Below are positions 36,124 through 45,056 of a stretch of 64,000 nucleotides of DNA, in pieces (position 1 is the stretch's first letter; every line of letters starts with the position of its first letter). A program made the position numbers and the translations under genes. The DNA lies in assembly GCF_019688735.1 (NCBI RefSeq), contig NZ_JAIFYA010000001.1, forward strand, positions 496,001-560,000. The letters are read 5' to 3'. The notes beneath the pieces are model-generated. The model had not been told where the DNA came from. It saw only the letters and a program-made list of their open reading frames with translations, and made no database searches. This stretch comes from Thermosulfurimonas sp. F29. GTDB lineage: Bacteria > Desulfobacterota > Thermodesulfobacteria > Thermodesulfobacteriales > Thermodesulfobacteriaceae.

Positions 36124-36126
36124 AGG

Positions 36127-36429
36127 ATGCTGGTCGCCAGGCTTGAGGAAATCGAGGGCCGGGTCGGCCCGGGAGGAAAAGTGTATCTCACGCTTGAGGA
36201 GGCGGAGAAGCTCACCTCCATCCCGGCGGAGACCCTGAAAAAGAAGATATACGCGCAGGAGCTTCCTGCCTACAAACCGGGAAAACAGCTTCTCGTAAGG
36301 TGGTCGGACTTAAGAGCCTTCATCGAGAGGCATCCGGTGAACCGGAATGCTTTTACCGAACCGGAGAGGACGCTAACCGGAAGGAGAGCTTCACGGGGGA
36401 GGCCTCCCGTCAGGTATTATCCGAAGTGA
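36127..36429 (+). CDS. Excisionase-like helix-turn-helix protein
   Basis: Protein of 100 residues. VYLTLEEAEKLTSIPAETLKKKIYAQELPAYKPGKQLLVRWSDLRAFIERH is the standard MerR/Xis-type winged-helix pattern used by recombination directionality factors. A basic tail (RRASRGRPPVRYYPK) follows. Together with the tyrosine integrase at 38314 it suggests an int-xis pair for excision at tRNA-Arg. It may equally regulate transcription. Confidence 0.7.
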   Translation: MLVARLEEIEGRVGPGGKVYLTLEEAEKLTSIPAETLKKKIYAQELPAYKPGKQLLVRWSDLRAFIERHPVNRNAFTEPERTLTGRRASRGRPPVRYYPK

Positions 36430-36451
36430 TGTCTAATCCAGTTTAGGGGAA

Positions 36452-38260
36452 CTAAGGGGTAGGGGTACCGGTCTTTATGTGGTATTTAATTCCCTGTTTT
36501 TCACAAAATTCGATCACTCTTTCGCTCATTTTTCGATAAAATTCTTCATATTTGTGATAGGCATTTGAGCTCACGTTATAGTTTAGCTTTCCGAAAATTA
36601 TCCGGTCCACAAAATCAATTTGTTGAAGCAACTTTTCTATCTGTGAACTTTCAGGATCAATATTTGGAGTGGGGTAGGGCTCGATCGAGACCCAGGTTTT
36701 AAAGCCCGCCCTGGCCAGTTTTTTCAGTGACTCGATGCGCATCTTGTATGGAGCGGAATAAGGCTCAAAGTTTTCTTTAAATTTCGAATTAAGAGAAATC
36801 AAAGTAATTCCATATTCATTGTCTTTGGAGAGATCCCTAACTTCCTCTGGGTAATACCCTTTGGTAAGAGTAGTAACTCTGATCCCTTTTTCGTTCAAAA
36901 ACCGGATGATTTTGAGGGTCATATCCACAAAGGTTTGGGCGAGTTTTCCTTCACGGTGGTCGAACATGAAAGGATCGGTCATGAAGGAGAGATGTACGCA
37001 CTCTATCTCGCGCCCATACTTGAGCCATTCCCGATAGAGCAGATCCATAGCATTGAGAACCAGCCTGGGGCGTATCCAATCCTCATAAGAACGCACCCAT
37101 CCGAATCTCCTGGCCATCATGAAGGCGTAGCAGGGGAAACGGCATCCATGCATGCATCCTAGGAAGTGGTTTATGGTCCAGTCGGAATATTCCACCTTCG
37201 TGCGATAAAGAAGCGACTTCCGGTATATCCCTTCTTGTGGAGTAGTGTTGCCGTTATCTGCCTCGACAGAAAAAAGGTTTTTTTTGTAAATCTCCGGGCC
37301 CCAGATGGAAGGATGTTGCCGTTGCTTCATCCTGGCATAAACATCTTTAACGATTTGGGTGATGCTTCCTTTACGAGAGGCAAAGATGAGGTAATAGATT
37401 ACGTCCCTTTTGTGCGGGTAGGGCATGTCGTAAGCTACCACTTTCATTCCCGGAAAGTTTTTTTCTACGAAAAATCTGAGCATTTCGAGGCTGTCTTTGG
37501 GAATAACATTCACATCGGCCCCCATGAACTCTTCGAGAGTCTTTAAGGTTTTGAGTTCCTTGATCGCCACATTTTCTTTATTCTTAACCCTTTCGGCAAA
37601 CCCTCTTACTCTCTGCACCCCTTCCAGGATGAAGTTGAACATTATGTCCTTGCGATTGGGAAGCCCAAGAAGAGTTCTAAGCGTGTCTACTTTTATCTGA
37701 AGTCCGTAAGGATCGATGAAAATAAAAAGAGGGTTTCCCAGGGTTTTATGCTTGTCGGGGATGCTGGCGCAAACTTCATGAATGACCTCGTTGCAGTCCC
37801 CCTGAATGATCTGTATTCGGCAGAGGTCCCTTAGCTCCGGGTATCTTCCGAGAAACTGATGCGTTAAAGTTTGGAGAACACCAGCGTTGCTAGCTCTTTT
37901 CTCCACGAGAATGAGATGGACGCGGGTTCTTTTTTTAAATTTTCCCTGCCGATGAAATTGGGCGAAACAATTAAGGAATATTATCGGAGATCCCGGCCAG
38001 TAGGTGATTTGATCAGAGGTTTTCAGCGAGTATATTCCTCTTCCGGCAAAGAGATCGATGTAATACCAGTCTCGGTTAATCCAATTCTGGTTGTTCCATA
38101 TTTTTAGCCAGATGTCATAATATTGAGCGAGGATTTGCAGTTTGGTTTGGGTGTGGATGCGTCCGGTAAGATCCCATTTTTCATCATAGAGGGAAGCAAG
38201 ATCGATATCACTCCACGAGAGATCGGCCCAATAAGGTCTTGCTTCGGATCTTCCGCTCAT
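36452..38260 (-). CDS. TcmP-like methyltransferase-fold domain fused to three-Cys radical-SAM-like domain
   Basis: Protein of 602 residues. Residues 1-330 look like the three-Cys-motif partner protein TcmP: a SAM-fold glycine loop DLFAGRG (69-75), IIQGDC (151-156) and FIDPYG (181-186). Residues 350-602 contain GCMHGCRFPCYAF, i.e. C369, C373, C377 (CX3CX3C), followed by FMTDPF, VTTLTKG, SIEPYPTP and FGKLNYN, similar to SPL/radical-SAM barrels. TcmP normally has a separate partner; here the two are one chain. Start set at ATG 38260, because a longer frame to 38512 overlaps the integrase gene and has no homology. Cargo of the integrase element; function unknown, perhaps defence. Confidence 0.7.
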   Translation of the reverse strand: MSGRSEARPYWADLSWSDIDLASLYDEKWDLTGRIHTQTKLQILAQYYDIWLKIWNNQNWINRDWYYIDLFAGRGIYSLKTSDQITYWPGSPIIFLNCFAQFHRQGKFKKRTRVHLILVEKRASNAGVLQTLTHQFLGRYPELRDLCRIQIIQGDCNEVIHEVCASIPDKHKTLGNPLFIFIDPYGLQIKVDTLRTLLGLPNRKDIMFNFILEGVQRVRGFAERVKNKENVAIKELKTLKTLEEFMGADVNVIPKDSLEMLRFFVEKNFPGMKVVAYDMPYPHKRDVIYYLIFASRKGSITQIVKDVYARMKQRQHPSIWGPEIYKKNLFSVEADNGNTTPQEGIYRKSLLYRTKVEYSDWTINHFLGCMHGCRFPCYAFMMARRFGWVRSYEDWIRPRLVLNAMDLLYREWLKYGREIECVHLSFMTDPFMFDHREGKLAQTFVDMTLKIIRFLNEKGIRVTTLTKGYYPEEVRDLSKDNEYGITLISLNSKFKENFEPYSAPYKMRIESLKKLARAGFKTWVSIEPYPTPNIDPESSQIEKLLQQIDFVDRIIFGKLNYNVSSNAYHKYEEFYRKMSERVIEFCEKQGIKYHIKTGTPTP

Positions 38261-38313
38261 TTGGCTAAACGCATATCTTAAAAATTCGAAAATCTCAAGC
38301 GGAAATTTGAGAT

Positions 38314-39450
38314 TTACTTCCCCTCCCTCATATACGGCAGGGCGTCCTCGAAGATGGTGGGATTTGCGGGATGGCTGTAGTGTAGCAGCATGTCCACGGA
38401 GGAATGGCCGGTGCGTGCCATGGCCTCGACCGGAGAGGCTCCCGCCAGGATCTGGAGATGTGTGGCGTAGGTGTGTCTGGCGTCGTGGAAGCGGACGCCC
38501 GAAAGTCCGCACCTGCGGAATACTCTTGCGGCGGCCGAGGTTATGGAGTCGTGGTGGATGGGAGGAAGTATTCTTCCCTTCGGGATTTCACCTCTTTCGA
38601 GCAATTTTTCCTTCAGTCTCACGAGTTCACGATAGAGTCTTTCCCCCAGGCCCACGAACCTGGGTTTACCTGTTTTGGTTTTCTTTACGAAGACAAGTCG
38701 TCTTTCCCAGTCGATCCATTCCCACTGGAGGGAAAGTATTTCCGACCTTCTCAGTCCGCATCCGAAGGCAAAAAGAAAGATCAGATACATCCATCCGTAA
38801 AGGAGTCTGGATTTCCTGGCTTCGGCGAGGACCATTTCCACCTCCTGAGGGGAGAGCACCCGGGGCTGGAAGGGTTTGTGGTTTTTCAACGGTTTGACGG
38901 CGGAGAAGGGATTGCTCGGAAGGAGACCGAGGGATACGGCTCTTTCTGCGATCCTTTTGAGATCTCTCAGGTGTTTGTTTACGGTATTCGGGGAGTAGCC
39001 TTTCTCGAGAAGAACTCTTTTAAGGATTTCGGCGTCTGAGGGTTTTAGGGAGGCAAGGGGTGTAGAGAGCCCCAGGATACGGAGAATGTTGCGGGATCTT
39101 ATTCCCCTGGCCTGACGTTCTCCCCGGGATAGATGTTTGCTTTCGGCGAGGTAATCCGAGACGGCCTCCTTCAGGGTGTAGCCCGGAAGCCCGGTATCGA
39201 ACACGGACATAAGGGCCTGGAGATCCGGTCTTGAGAGAAGCCCCGCGCCCTGCCACTGTTTCACTTCTTCGGGGGTGTAGTTCGCAAATCTGGTCATTTC
39301 CTCGAGCATTTCGGCTCTGGCAAGAAGGGCTCTGGCTTCCTTTTTGGTGTGGCAGAGACGGGAGCGTTCAACCTTTCTTCCGTCGGGGTAGGTGATCTTA
39401 TACCGGACCCGGAAGCGACGCTTATAGGGGTGGCGGGAGAGGGTGGCCAT
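38314..39450 (-). CDS. Tyrosine recombinase/integrase
   Basis: Protein of 378 residues. An N-terminal arm-binding beta domain, a SAM-like core-binding domain (residues 90-190) and a catalytic domain. The catalytic set is complete: R in GLRRSE (~233), K in TKTGK (~262), HDARH (~321), H in GHSS (~344) and Y in LHYSH (~359). The gene ends the minus-strand unit close to tRNA-Arg, whose 3' end faces it, the usual placement for a tRNA-targeting integrase. Confidence 0.9.
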   Translation of the reverse strand: MATLSRHPYKRRFRVRYKITYPDGRKVERSRLCHTKKEARALLARAEMLEEMTRFANYTPEEVKQWQGAGLLSRPDLQALMSVFDTGLPGYTLKEAVSDYLAESKHLSRGERQARGIRSRNILRILGLSTPLASLKPSDAEILKRVLLEKGYSPNTVNKHLRDLKRIAERAVSLGLLPSNPFSAVKPLKNHKPFQPRVLSPQEVEMVLAEARKSRLLYGWMYLIFLFAFGCGLRRSEILSLQWEWIDWERRLVFVKKTKTGKPRFVGLGERLYRELVRLKEKLLERGEIPKGRILPPIHHDSITSAAARVFRRCGLSGVRFHDARHTYATHLQILAGASPVEAMARTGHSSVDMLLHYSHPANPTIFEDALPYMREGK

Positions 39451-39567
39451 GGGCCGGACCTCCTTTTACCGTATTTTTACCGTGTGATAGCATAAAACGA
39501 CCCGGAACGACGCAGATCGGTCCGGAAAACGGAGGTCCGGGAGTGTTGAAATTACGGAAATTTGTAG

Positions 39568-39641
39568 AGGGCGCGGCGGGATTCGAACCCACGACCTCTG
39601 GCTCCGGAGGCCAACGCTCTATCCAACTGAGCTACGCGCCC
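39568..39641 (-). tRNA. tRNA-Arg (anticodon CCG)
   Basis: Minus-strand cloverleaf: acceptor GGGCGCG/CGCGCCC, D stem GCTC/GAGC, anticodon stem TTGGC/GCCAG around loop CTCCGGA, T arm GTGGG-TTCGAAT-CCCGC. The discriminator position is U and CCA is not encoded, unlike tRNA-Asn in this window. Likely the attachment site of the adjacent integrase. Confidence 0.93.
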
Positions 39642-39685
39642 GTCGTTTACACAGAAAATTTTAAAAGCCCCGCCGGTTCTGTCAA

Positions 39686-40201
39686 CTATTCGTCCTCGAG
39701 TCGGGCGGTTTTATACCTTTTGACCAGGTGGGGAATGAGCCCCCCGTCGCGCAGCAACTCCCGCATGAAGGGCGGAAGGGGTTTCACCCGGTAAACCCGA
39801 TCCTTGGTCAGGTTCCGAATCTCCCCGGCTTCGGCGTCCACCTCCACCTCGTCGCCCTCGTCTATGTCCCGACTGGCCTCGGGACTTTCCAGAATGAGAA
39901 GTCCGGTGTTAAAGGCGTTGCGGTAGAAGATGCGGGCGAAACTTTCCGCGATCACGCAGGAGATTCCCGCCGCCTTTATGGCCACCGGGGCGTGTTCCCG
40001 GGAGGACCCGCAGCCGAAGTTCCTTCCGGCCACGATGAGGTCCCCGGGCCGGACCTTTTTCACGAAGTCCGGGTCAGCGTCCTCCATGCAGTGTCGGGCC
40101 AGTTCCTCCGGATCGGTGGTGTTGAGATACCGGGCCGGGATGATCACATCGGTGTCCACATTGTCCCCGAACTTGAAAGCGCGCCCCTTTATCCGCGTCA
40201 T
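39686..40201 (-). CDS. leuD: 3-isopropylmalate dehydratase, small subunit
   Basis: Protein of 171 residues, the short (archaeal/LeuD2) type. [24 protein letters not shown] at the N-terminus, then [18 protein letters not shown] and [17 protein letters not shown]. With LeuC it isomerises 2- and 3-isopropylmalate in leucine synthesis. A homoaconitase-type small subunit is possible, as these subfamilies are close; the YLNTTDP loop favours LeuD. It starts 3 bp after leuC ends. Confidence 0.88.
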   Translation of the reverse strand: MTRIKGRAFKFGDNVDTDVIIPARYLNTTDPEELARHCMEDADPDFVKKVRPGDLIVAGRNFGCGSSREHAPVAIKAAGISCVIAESFARIFYRNAFNTGLLILESPEASRDIDEGDEVEVDAEAGEIRNLTKDRVYRVKPLPPFMRELLRDGGLIPHLVKRYKTARLEDE

Positions 40202-40204
40202 GAT

Positions 40205-41485
40205 TTACCCCTCCTTAAGGCCCAGCTCTTCGGGGCTTCCTATCCGTCCCAGAACCGCCGAGGCCGCGGCCACCGCCGGCCCGGCGAGATAAACCTCACT
40301 TTCCGGATGTCCCATGCGCCCCACGAAGTTCCGGTTGGTGGTGGCTACGGCCCGCTCCCCCCTGGCCAGAATCCCCATGTGCCCTCCCAGACACGGACCG
40401 CAGGTGGGCGGAGACACGATGGCCCCGGCCTCGAGGAAGGTTCTTATGTAGCCCCGGCGAAGGGCTTCGCGATAGATCCCCGGGGTGGCCGGAATGATGA
40501 TGGTCCGTACATTGGGGTTTACCTTCCGTCCCCGAAGGATCCTTGCGGCCACGGCCAGGTCTTCCAAACGCCCGTTGGTGCAGGATCCGATCACCACCTG
40601 ATCAATGGGGATTTCCGGGATGTCGGTGATCGGTTTTACATTGGAAGGCAAATGCGGAAAGGCCACCTGTAGCTCAATGCGGGAACAGTCGTATTCCCGA
40701 ACCTCCCGATAGCGGGCCCTGCGATCACTCCGGTACACGCGCGGTGTCCTCCGGCTGCGCCTCCTTACATAATTGAGGGTCTTGCGGTCGGGCTCGATCA
40801 GTCCCACCTTGCCCCCGGCCTCGATGGCCATGTTGGCCATGGTGAGGCGTTCGGAAAGGGAGAGTCTGCGCACAACCTCCCCCGTAAATTCCATGGCCAT
40901 GTAGAGGGCCCCGTCCACCCCGATGTCGCCTATGGTGTGGAGAATTAGATCTTTACCACTGACCCAGGGTTTGAGCCGCCCCCGATAAACGAAACGAATG
41001 GTCTCCGGGACCTTGAACCAGGTCTTTCCCGTGATCCAGGTGGCGGCCAGATCCGTGGAGCCCACTCCGGTGGCAAAGGCCCCCAGGGCCCCGTAGGTGC
41101 AGGTGTGGCTATCGGCCCCGATCACTACATCGCCCGGGACCACCAACCCCAGTTCCGGGAGGAGGGCGTGTTCTATGCCGCAGGCTCCCCCCTCGTAATA
41201 GTGCCGGATTCCGAAACGCCGGGCGAATTCCCGACACATGCGCACCTGTTCGGCACTCTTGATGTCCTTGTTCGGGGTAAAATGGTCCATAACCAGGACG
41301 ATACGCTCCGGGTCGAAGACCCGGTTTATTCCGGTTTCGTCAAAGATTTTGATGGCGAGCGGTGCGGTGATGTCGTTGGCCAGCGTGAGATCCACCGGGA
41401 CCTCCACCAGTTCCCCGGGCTCCACCGCCTCGAGTCCGGCTCGATCAGCCAGAATCTTTTCCGCCATGGTCATGGGTCTTTTCAT
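40205..41485 (-). CDS. leuC: 3-isopropylmalate dehydratase, large subunit
   Basis: Protein of 426 residues; aconitase-family large subunit with 4Fe-4S ligands in VIGSCTNG (about residue 295) and CGPCLGG (about 358-364), and [20 protein letters not shown] and [15 protein letters not shown] as further signatures. It partners leuD downstream. An Arg-rich insertion ([28 protein letters not shown]) fills the region before the second iron-ligand half. Subfamily 2 also contains homoaconitases, so substrate is assigned by context. Confidence 0.88.
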   Translation of the reverse strand: MKRPMTMAEKILADRAGLEAVEPGELVEVPVDLTLANDITAPLAIKIFDETGINRVFDPERIVLVMDHFTPNKDIKSAEQVRMCREFARRFGIRHYYEGGACGIEHALLPELGLVVPGDVVIGADSHTCTYGALGAFATGVGSTDLAATWITGKTWFKVPETIRFVYRGRLKPWVSGKDLILHTIGDIGVDGALYMAMEFTGEVVRRLSLSERLTMANMAIEAGGKVGLIEPDRKTLNYVRRRSRRTPRVYRSDRRARYREVREYDCSRIELQVAFPHLPSNVKPITDIPEIPIDQVVIGSCTNGRLEDLAVAARILRGRKVNPNVRTIIIPATPGIYREALRRGYIRTFLEAGAIVSPPTCGPCLGGHMGILARGERAVATTNRNFVGRMGHPESEVYLAGPAVAAASAVLGRIGSPEELGLKEG

Positions 41486-41546
41486 TGCGGCCTCCGTCCC
41501 GCAAACATGGACTTTTTAAATACTACCAAAAGGAGGGCTCGGCAAG

Positions 41547-42197
41547 GTGGAAAGGCTGATACGAGCCGCGCGGGACTTCGCCTGGTTGCTGGATCGAGGC
41601 TATCCGGAGCGGGCGGCCTTAAAACTGGTAGGCGATCGTTATGATCTCAACACCGGGGAAAGGGAGCTCGTCCTGCGAGGTACGGTGCCCCGCGAGGTGG
41701 CCCGCTGCAGACGGGAAAAACGGGTGCGTCCCGGTGAGCTCGTCGGGGCTTCCGTGGCCGTGGACGGCTACAATGTACTCGCCACCCTGGCGCACGCCCT
41801 GCGGAGACGCCCCCTGGTGCTGGCCCGGGATGGTTTCGTGCGGGACGCAGAGAGAGCCGGCCCCCGTCTTTGCCTGAGCCCGGAACTCCCCCGCCTGGAA
41901 GCCCTGCTTCTGGGATTTCTTCGCCGTTATAGACCGGCCTTTTTGGGCTTTTACCTGGACGCCCCCGTCTCCGGTTCCGGGGAACTGGCAGCAAGGCTCC
42001 GTCGCAGTCTCCTGGAACCCCTGGGGATCCCCGGAGAGGTGCTGGCCCTCCGGGATGCGGAAACCAGGGTGCTTGAGGCCGCGGTGGTCTGTACCGCCGA
42101 CGGGGCCCTGGTGGACCGGGCCCGGCGGGTGTTTGATCTTGCCGGCCACCTCATCGTGCGAACCCTCCGGCACCCGCTGCTGCGTCCGTTCCCGTGA
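41547..42197 (+). CDS. DUF434 domain-containing protein
   Basis: Protein of 216 residues, VERLIRAARDFAWLLDRGYPERAALKLVGDRYDLNTGERELVLRG..., which matches DUF434 (Archaea and thermophilic Bacteria). The central VAVDGYNVLATLAHAL and late CTADGALVDRARRVFDLAG look like a nucleotide- or RNA-binding core, but function is unknown. GTG start at 41547 with AGGAGGG upstream. It stops 58 bp before yebC, with the yebC promoter in between. Confidence 0.75.
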   Translation: MERLIRAARDFAWLLDRGYPERAALKLVGDRYDLNTGERELVLRGTVPREVARCRREKRVRPGELVGASVAVDGYNVLATLAHALRRRPLVLARDGFVRDAERAGPRLCLSPELPRLEALLLGFLRRYRPAFLGFYLDAPVSGSGELAARLRRSLLEPLGIPGEVLALRDAETRVLEAAVVCTADGALVDRARRVFDLAGHLIVRTLRHPLLRPFP

Positions 42198-42225
42198 TTG
42201 AAAGGAGACGGCCCGGCGGTATAAT
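42198..42225 (+). promoter_or_regulatory. Promoter for yebC-ruvCAB
   Basis: TTGAAA at 42198-42203 and a perfect TATAAT at 42220-42225, spacer 16 bp, about 30 bp upstream of the yebC ATG. Starts immediately at the stop of the DUF434 gene. Confidence 0.6.
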
Positions 42226-42255
42226 GGGATAGCCTTTGCCGGAGGAGGGGTTTTT

Positions 42256-43011
42256 ATGGCCGGTCATTCTCACTGGGCTCAGATCAAACGCAAAAAGGCG
42301 GCCCAGGACGCCAAACGGGGGCGTCTTTTCACCAAGATCACCCGCGAGATCATGGTGGCGGCGCGGCTCGGAGGCGGGGATCCGGACTCCAACCCCCGCC
42401 TGCGGGCGGCCATAGCCGCGGCCAAGGCCGCCAACATGCCCAAGGAGAACATCGAGCGGGCCATCCGTAAAGGACTGGGCCTGGAGGAGGGAACCCGTTA
42501 CGAGGAGGCCACCTTTGAGGGCTACGGCCCCGGGGGTGTGGCGGTCTTCATTGAAAGCGTCACCGACAACCGTCGTCGCACCGTATCGGAGCTCCGGCAC
42601 ATCTTCAGTAAGTGCGGGGGAAACCTCGCCGAGCCCGGGGCGGTGTCCTGGATTTTTGAAAAGAAGGGCCTCATCGTGATCCCGAGGAACGGACTTTCCG
42701 AGGATCAGGTCCTGGAGGCAGCCCTTGAGGCCGGAGCCGAGGATGTGCGCGTCTACGAAGGGGAGTTCGAGATCATCACCGCTCCCGAGGACTTCGAGGA
42801 GGTTAAGGCCGGGGTGGAGAAGGCGGGGATGAAGCCCTCCTCGGCCCGGATTACCCTGGTGCCCAAGAGCACGGTGCGCATAGAGGACGAGAAAACCGCT
42901 CAGCAGATGCTCCGCCTCATGGAAATGCTGGAGGACCACGACGATGTCCAGCGCGTTTACGCCAACTTCGACATCCCGGAGGCCATTATGGAAAAACTCT
43001 CCGGGAGTTAA
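42256..43011 (+). CDS. yebC: YebC/PmpR family protein
   Basis: Opens with the invariant [22 protein letters not shown] and has [23 protein letters not shown] and [15 protein letters not shown], then a [22 protein letters not shown] segment. 251 residues. YebC proteins act as transcriptional regulators and, in recent work on the family, relieve ribosome stalling. It heads a block with ruvC, ruvA and ruvB, a common arrangement. The stop TAA overlaps the ruvC start (TAATG). Confidence 0.96.
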   Translation: MAGHSHWAQIKRKKAAQDAKRGRLFTKITREIMVAARLGGGDPDSNPRLRAAIAAAKAANMPKENIERAIRKGLGLEEGTRYEEATFEGYGPGGVAVFIESVTDNRRRTVSELRHIFSKCGGNLAEPGAVSWIFEKKGLIVIPRNGLSEDQVLEAALEAGAEDVRVYEGEFEIITAPEDFEEVKAGVEKAGMKPSSARITLVPKSTVRIEDEKTAQQMLRLMEMLEDHDDVQRVYANFDIPEAIMEKLSGS

Positions 43012-43505
43012 TGGTGCGCGTGCTCGGGGTGGATCCCGGTTCCCGGATTACCGGTTACGGAGTGGTGGAAAGCGGTCCACCGCCCCGGGCTATCGCCTGG
43101 GGGGAACTCCGTCTTCCCGAGCGGGAGGGGTTGCCCCGACGACTCCACACGCTCTACCAGGGTCTTTCGGCGCTTCTGGACAGATTCGCTCCGGAAGCTC
43201 TGGCCCTGGAGGAGGTGATTCCGGAGCGTTTCCCCCGGGCGGCCCTCACCCTGGGTCAGGCCCAGGGAGTGGTTCTGCTCCTGGCGGCCCGGGCCGATCT
43301 TCCCGTCTTCACCTACCATCCTGCGGTTATTAAACAGGCCCTTACCGGGAACGGTAGGGCACCGAAGCACCAGGTGGCTTACATGGTAAGAGCCCTCCTC
43401 GCGCTCAATGGGGAAACCTCTCCGGATGCCGCCGATGCCCTGGCCGTGGCTCTTACCCACATCCTGAGGGAAGAAGGGTGCTTTCAGAAATTCGTGGGCG
43501 AGTGA
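43011..43505 (+). CDS. ruvC: Holliday junction resolvase RuvC
   Basis: Protein of 164 residues; RNase H-fold endonuclease that cleaves Holliday junctions. First acidic residue in LGVDPGSRITGYGVV, second in LALEEVIP, and the final DAADALAVALTH with the closing aspartate. Starts with ATG at 43011, coupled to yebC, and overlaps the ruvA start by 28 bp. Confidence 0.96.
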   Translation: MVRVLGVDPGSRITGYGVVESGPPPRAIAWGELRLPEREGLPRRLHTLYQGLSALLDRFAPEALALEEVIPERFPRAALTLGQAQGVVLLLAARADLPVFTYHPAVIKQALTGNGRAPKHQVAYMVRALLALNGETSPDAADALAVALTHILREEGCFQKFVGE

Positions 43506-44050
43506 TACGCAAAATTCCGGGCAAGGTGTGGCTTGAGGTCGGAGCCCTGGTATTTGAGGTTACCGTACCTTTCACCCTTACCGAAAAACTTCCCGCCCCC
43601 GGGCAGGTGCTTCGACTTCCGATCTGTCTATGGATCCAGGAGGGCGTTCCGGAACTTTTTGGCTTTGCTGACGAGGAGTCCCGGGATACCTTCCGGCTCC
43701 TGGCTTCTCTTTCCGGGGTGGGACCGCGTCTGGCCCTGAACATACTGGCCCTTTTTCGCCCGGAAGAACTGGAGGAAGCGGTGCGAAGTGAGGATGTGGA
43801 GGCGCTCTCCCGGGTGCCGGGCATAGGTCCTAGACGGGCCGAGAAACTTTGTGTGGAACTTCGTGGGCGACTCGCTCTCAGGAAGAAAGACCGGCCGCGC
43901 CCTCCGCTTTACGAGGAGGCCCTTCGTATCCTTCGACACCTGGGGTTCCCCGTTACCGAGGCCGAGAAGGCCCTCTCGGAGGTCTATACCGGCGAGGAGG
44001 ATCTGGACGCCCTGCTACGGGAGGCCCTGAAACGCCTCTCTCCAGTTTAA
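43478..44050 (+). CDS. ruvA: Holliday junction branch migration protein RuvA
   Basis: Protein of 190 residues from a GTG. N-terminal OB fold ([28 protein letters not shown]), then two helix-hairpin-helix motifs: [17 protein letters not shown] and [20 protein letters not shown]. The C-terminal domain III ([16 protein letters not shown]) contacts RuvB. It binds four-way junctions and loads RuvB. Confidence 0.95.
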   Translation: MLSEIRGRVIRKIPGKVWLEVGALVFEVTVPFTLTEKLPAPGQVLRLPICLWIQEGVPELFGFADEESRDTFRLLASLSGVGPRLALNILALFRPEELEEAVRSEDVEALSRVPGIGPRRAEKLCVELRGRLALRKKDRPRPPLYEEALRILRHLGFPVTEAEKALSEVYTGEEDLDALLREALKRLSPV

Positions 44051-44096
44051 ATCCTGCGGGCGGCCGGTTTGGGTTATAATTGCTTCTGAGCATACC

Positions 44097-45053
44097 ATGG
44101 ATCGGTTGCGTCCCCGGACCCTTGCGGAATACATCGGCCAGGAGGCCGTAAAGAGGGAGCTTTCCGTCTATCTTTCCGCGGCCCGATCCCGCGGAGAGGC
44201 CCTGGATCACATGCTTCTCACCGGATTTCCCGGGCTGGGGAAGACCACCCTGGCCCAGGTGGTGGCCAACGAGCTCTCCGTAAACCTCAAAATCACCTCC
44301 GGGGCGGCGCTGGAAAGACCGGGAGACCTCGCCGCCATCCTCACCACGCTGGAGGACCGGGACATCCTCTTCATAGACGAGATCCACCGCCTCCCCCGGG
44401 CCTGCGAGGAGGTCCTTTATCCGGCGATGGAGGACTTCGCCCTGGATTTCGTGGTGGGAAAAGGGCCGGGGGCCCGGGCGGTGCGGCTCAAACTCCCCCG
44501 GTTTACCCTCATCGGGGCCACCACCCGTCCCGGTCTCCTATCCGCCCCCCTGCGGGATCGGTTCGGCATCGTCTTCAAGCTGGACTTTTACGACGAGGAG
44601 GCCCTCACCCTCATCGTGAAGCGCTCGGCCGGGATCCTGGGGCTTTCCATTACCGAGGAGGCCGCCCGGCTTATCGCCTCCCGGTCCCGGGGCACTCCCC
44701 GCATCGCCAATCGCCTTCTCCGCCGGGTCAGGGACTTCGCCCAGGTCCACGGCTGCAATGAGATTACCTCCCGCGTGGCCGAGGAGGCCCTTTCCCTGAT
44801 GGATCTCGATCCCCTGGGACTTTCCCCCCTGGATCGCCGAATCCTTGAAACCATCCTTGAAAAGTTCGACGGGGGGCCGGTGGGGCTCTCCACCCTGGCC
44901 ACCGCCCTCTGCGAGGATCCTCAGACCCTGGAGGATCTTCACGAACCCTATCTGATTCGCTGCGGGCTTCTGCGCCGTACCAGAAAGGGACGGGTGCTTA
45001 CCGAACGGGCCTACGCCTATTTAAAAGCCCGGCGAAATGCGCTACCTTTTTAA
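44097..45053 (+). CDS. ruvB: Holliday junction branch migration helicase RuvB
   Basis: AAA+ motor of 318 residues, starting [16 protein letters not shown]. Walker [10 protein letters not shown], Walker [25 protein letters not shown], sensor 1 [20 protein letters not shown] and the C-terminal winged-helix domain ([22 protein letters not shown]). Slightly shorter at the N-terminus than many RuvB proteins. A possible TATAAT (44075-44080) lies just upstream but has no good -35. Confidence 0.96.
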   Translation: MDRLRPRTLAEYIGQEAVKRELSVYLSAARSRGEALDHMLLTGFPGLGKTTLAQVVANELSVNLKITSGAALERPGDLAAILTTLEDRDILFIDEIHRLPRACEEVLYPAMEDFALDFVVGKGPGARAVRLKLPRFTLIGATTRPGLLSAPLRDRFGIVFKLDFYDEEALTLIVKRSAGILGLSITEEAARLIASRSRGTPRIANRLLRRVRDFAQVHGCNEITSRVAEEALSLMDLDPLGLSPLDRRILETILEKFDGGPVGLSTLATALCEDPQTLEDLHEPYLIRCGLLRRTRKGRVLTERAYAYLKARRNALPF

Positions 45054-45056
45054 GGG

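Noticed and set aside
38261-38512. N-terminal extension of the TcmP-like fusion
   Set aside because: Overlaps the integrase gene by about 200 bp and has no homology.
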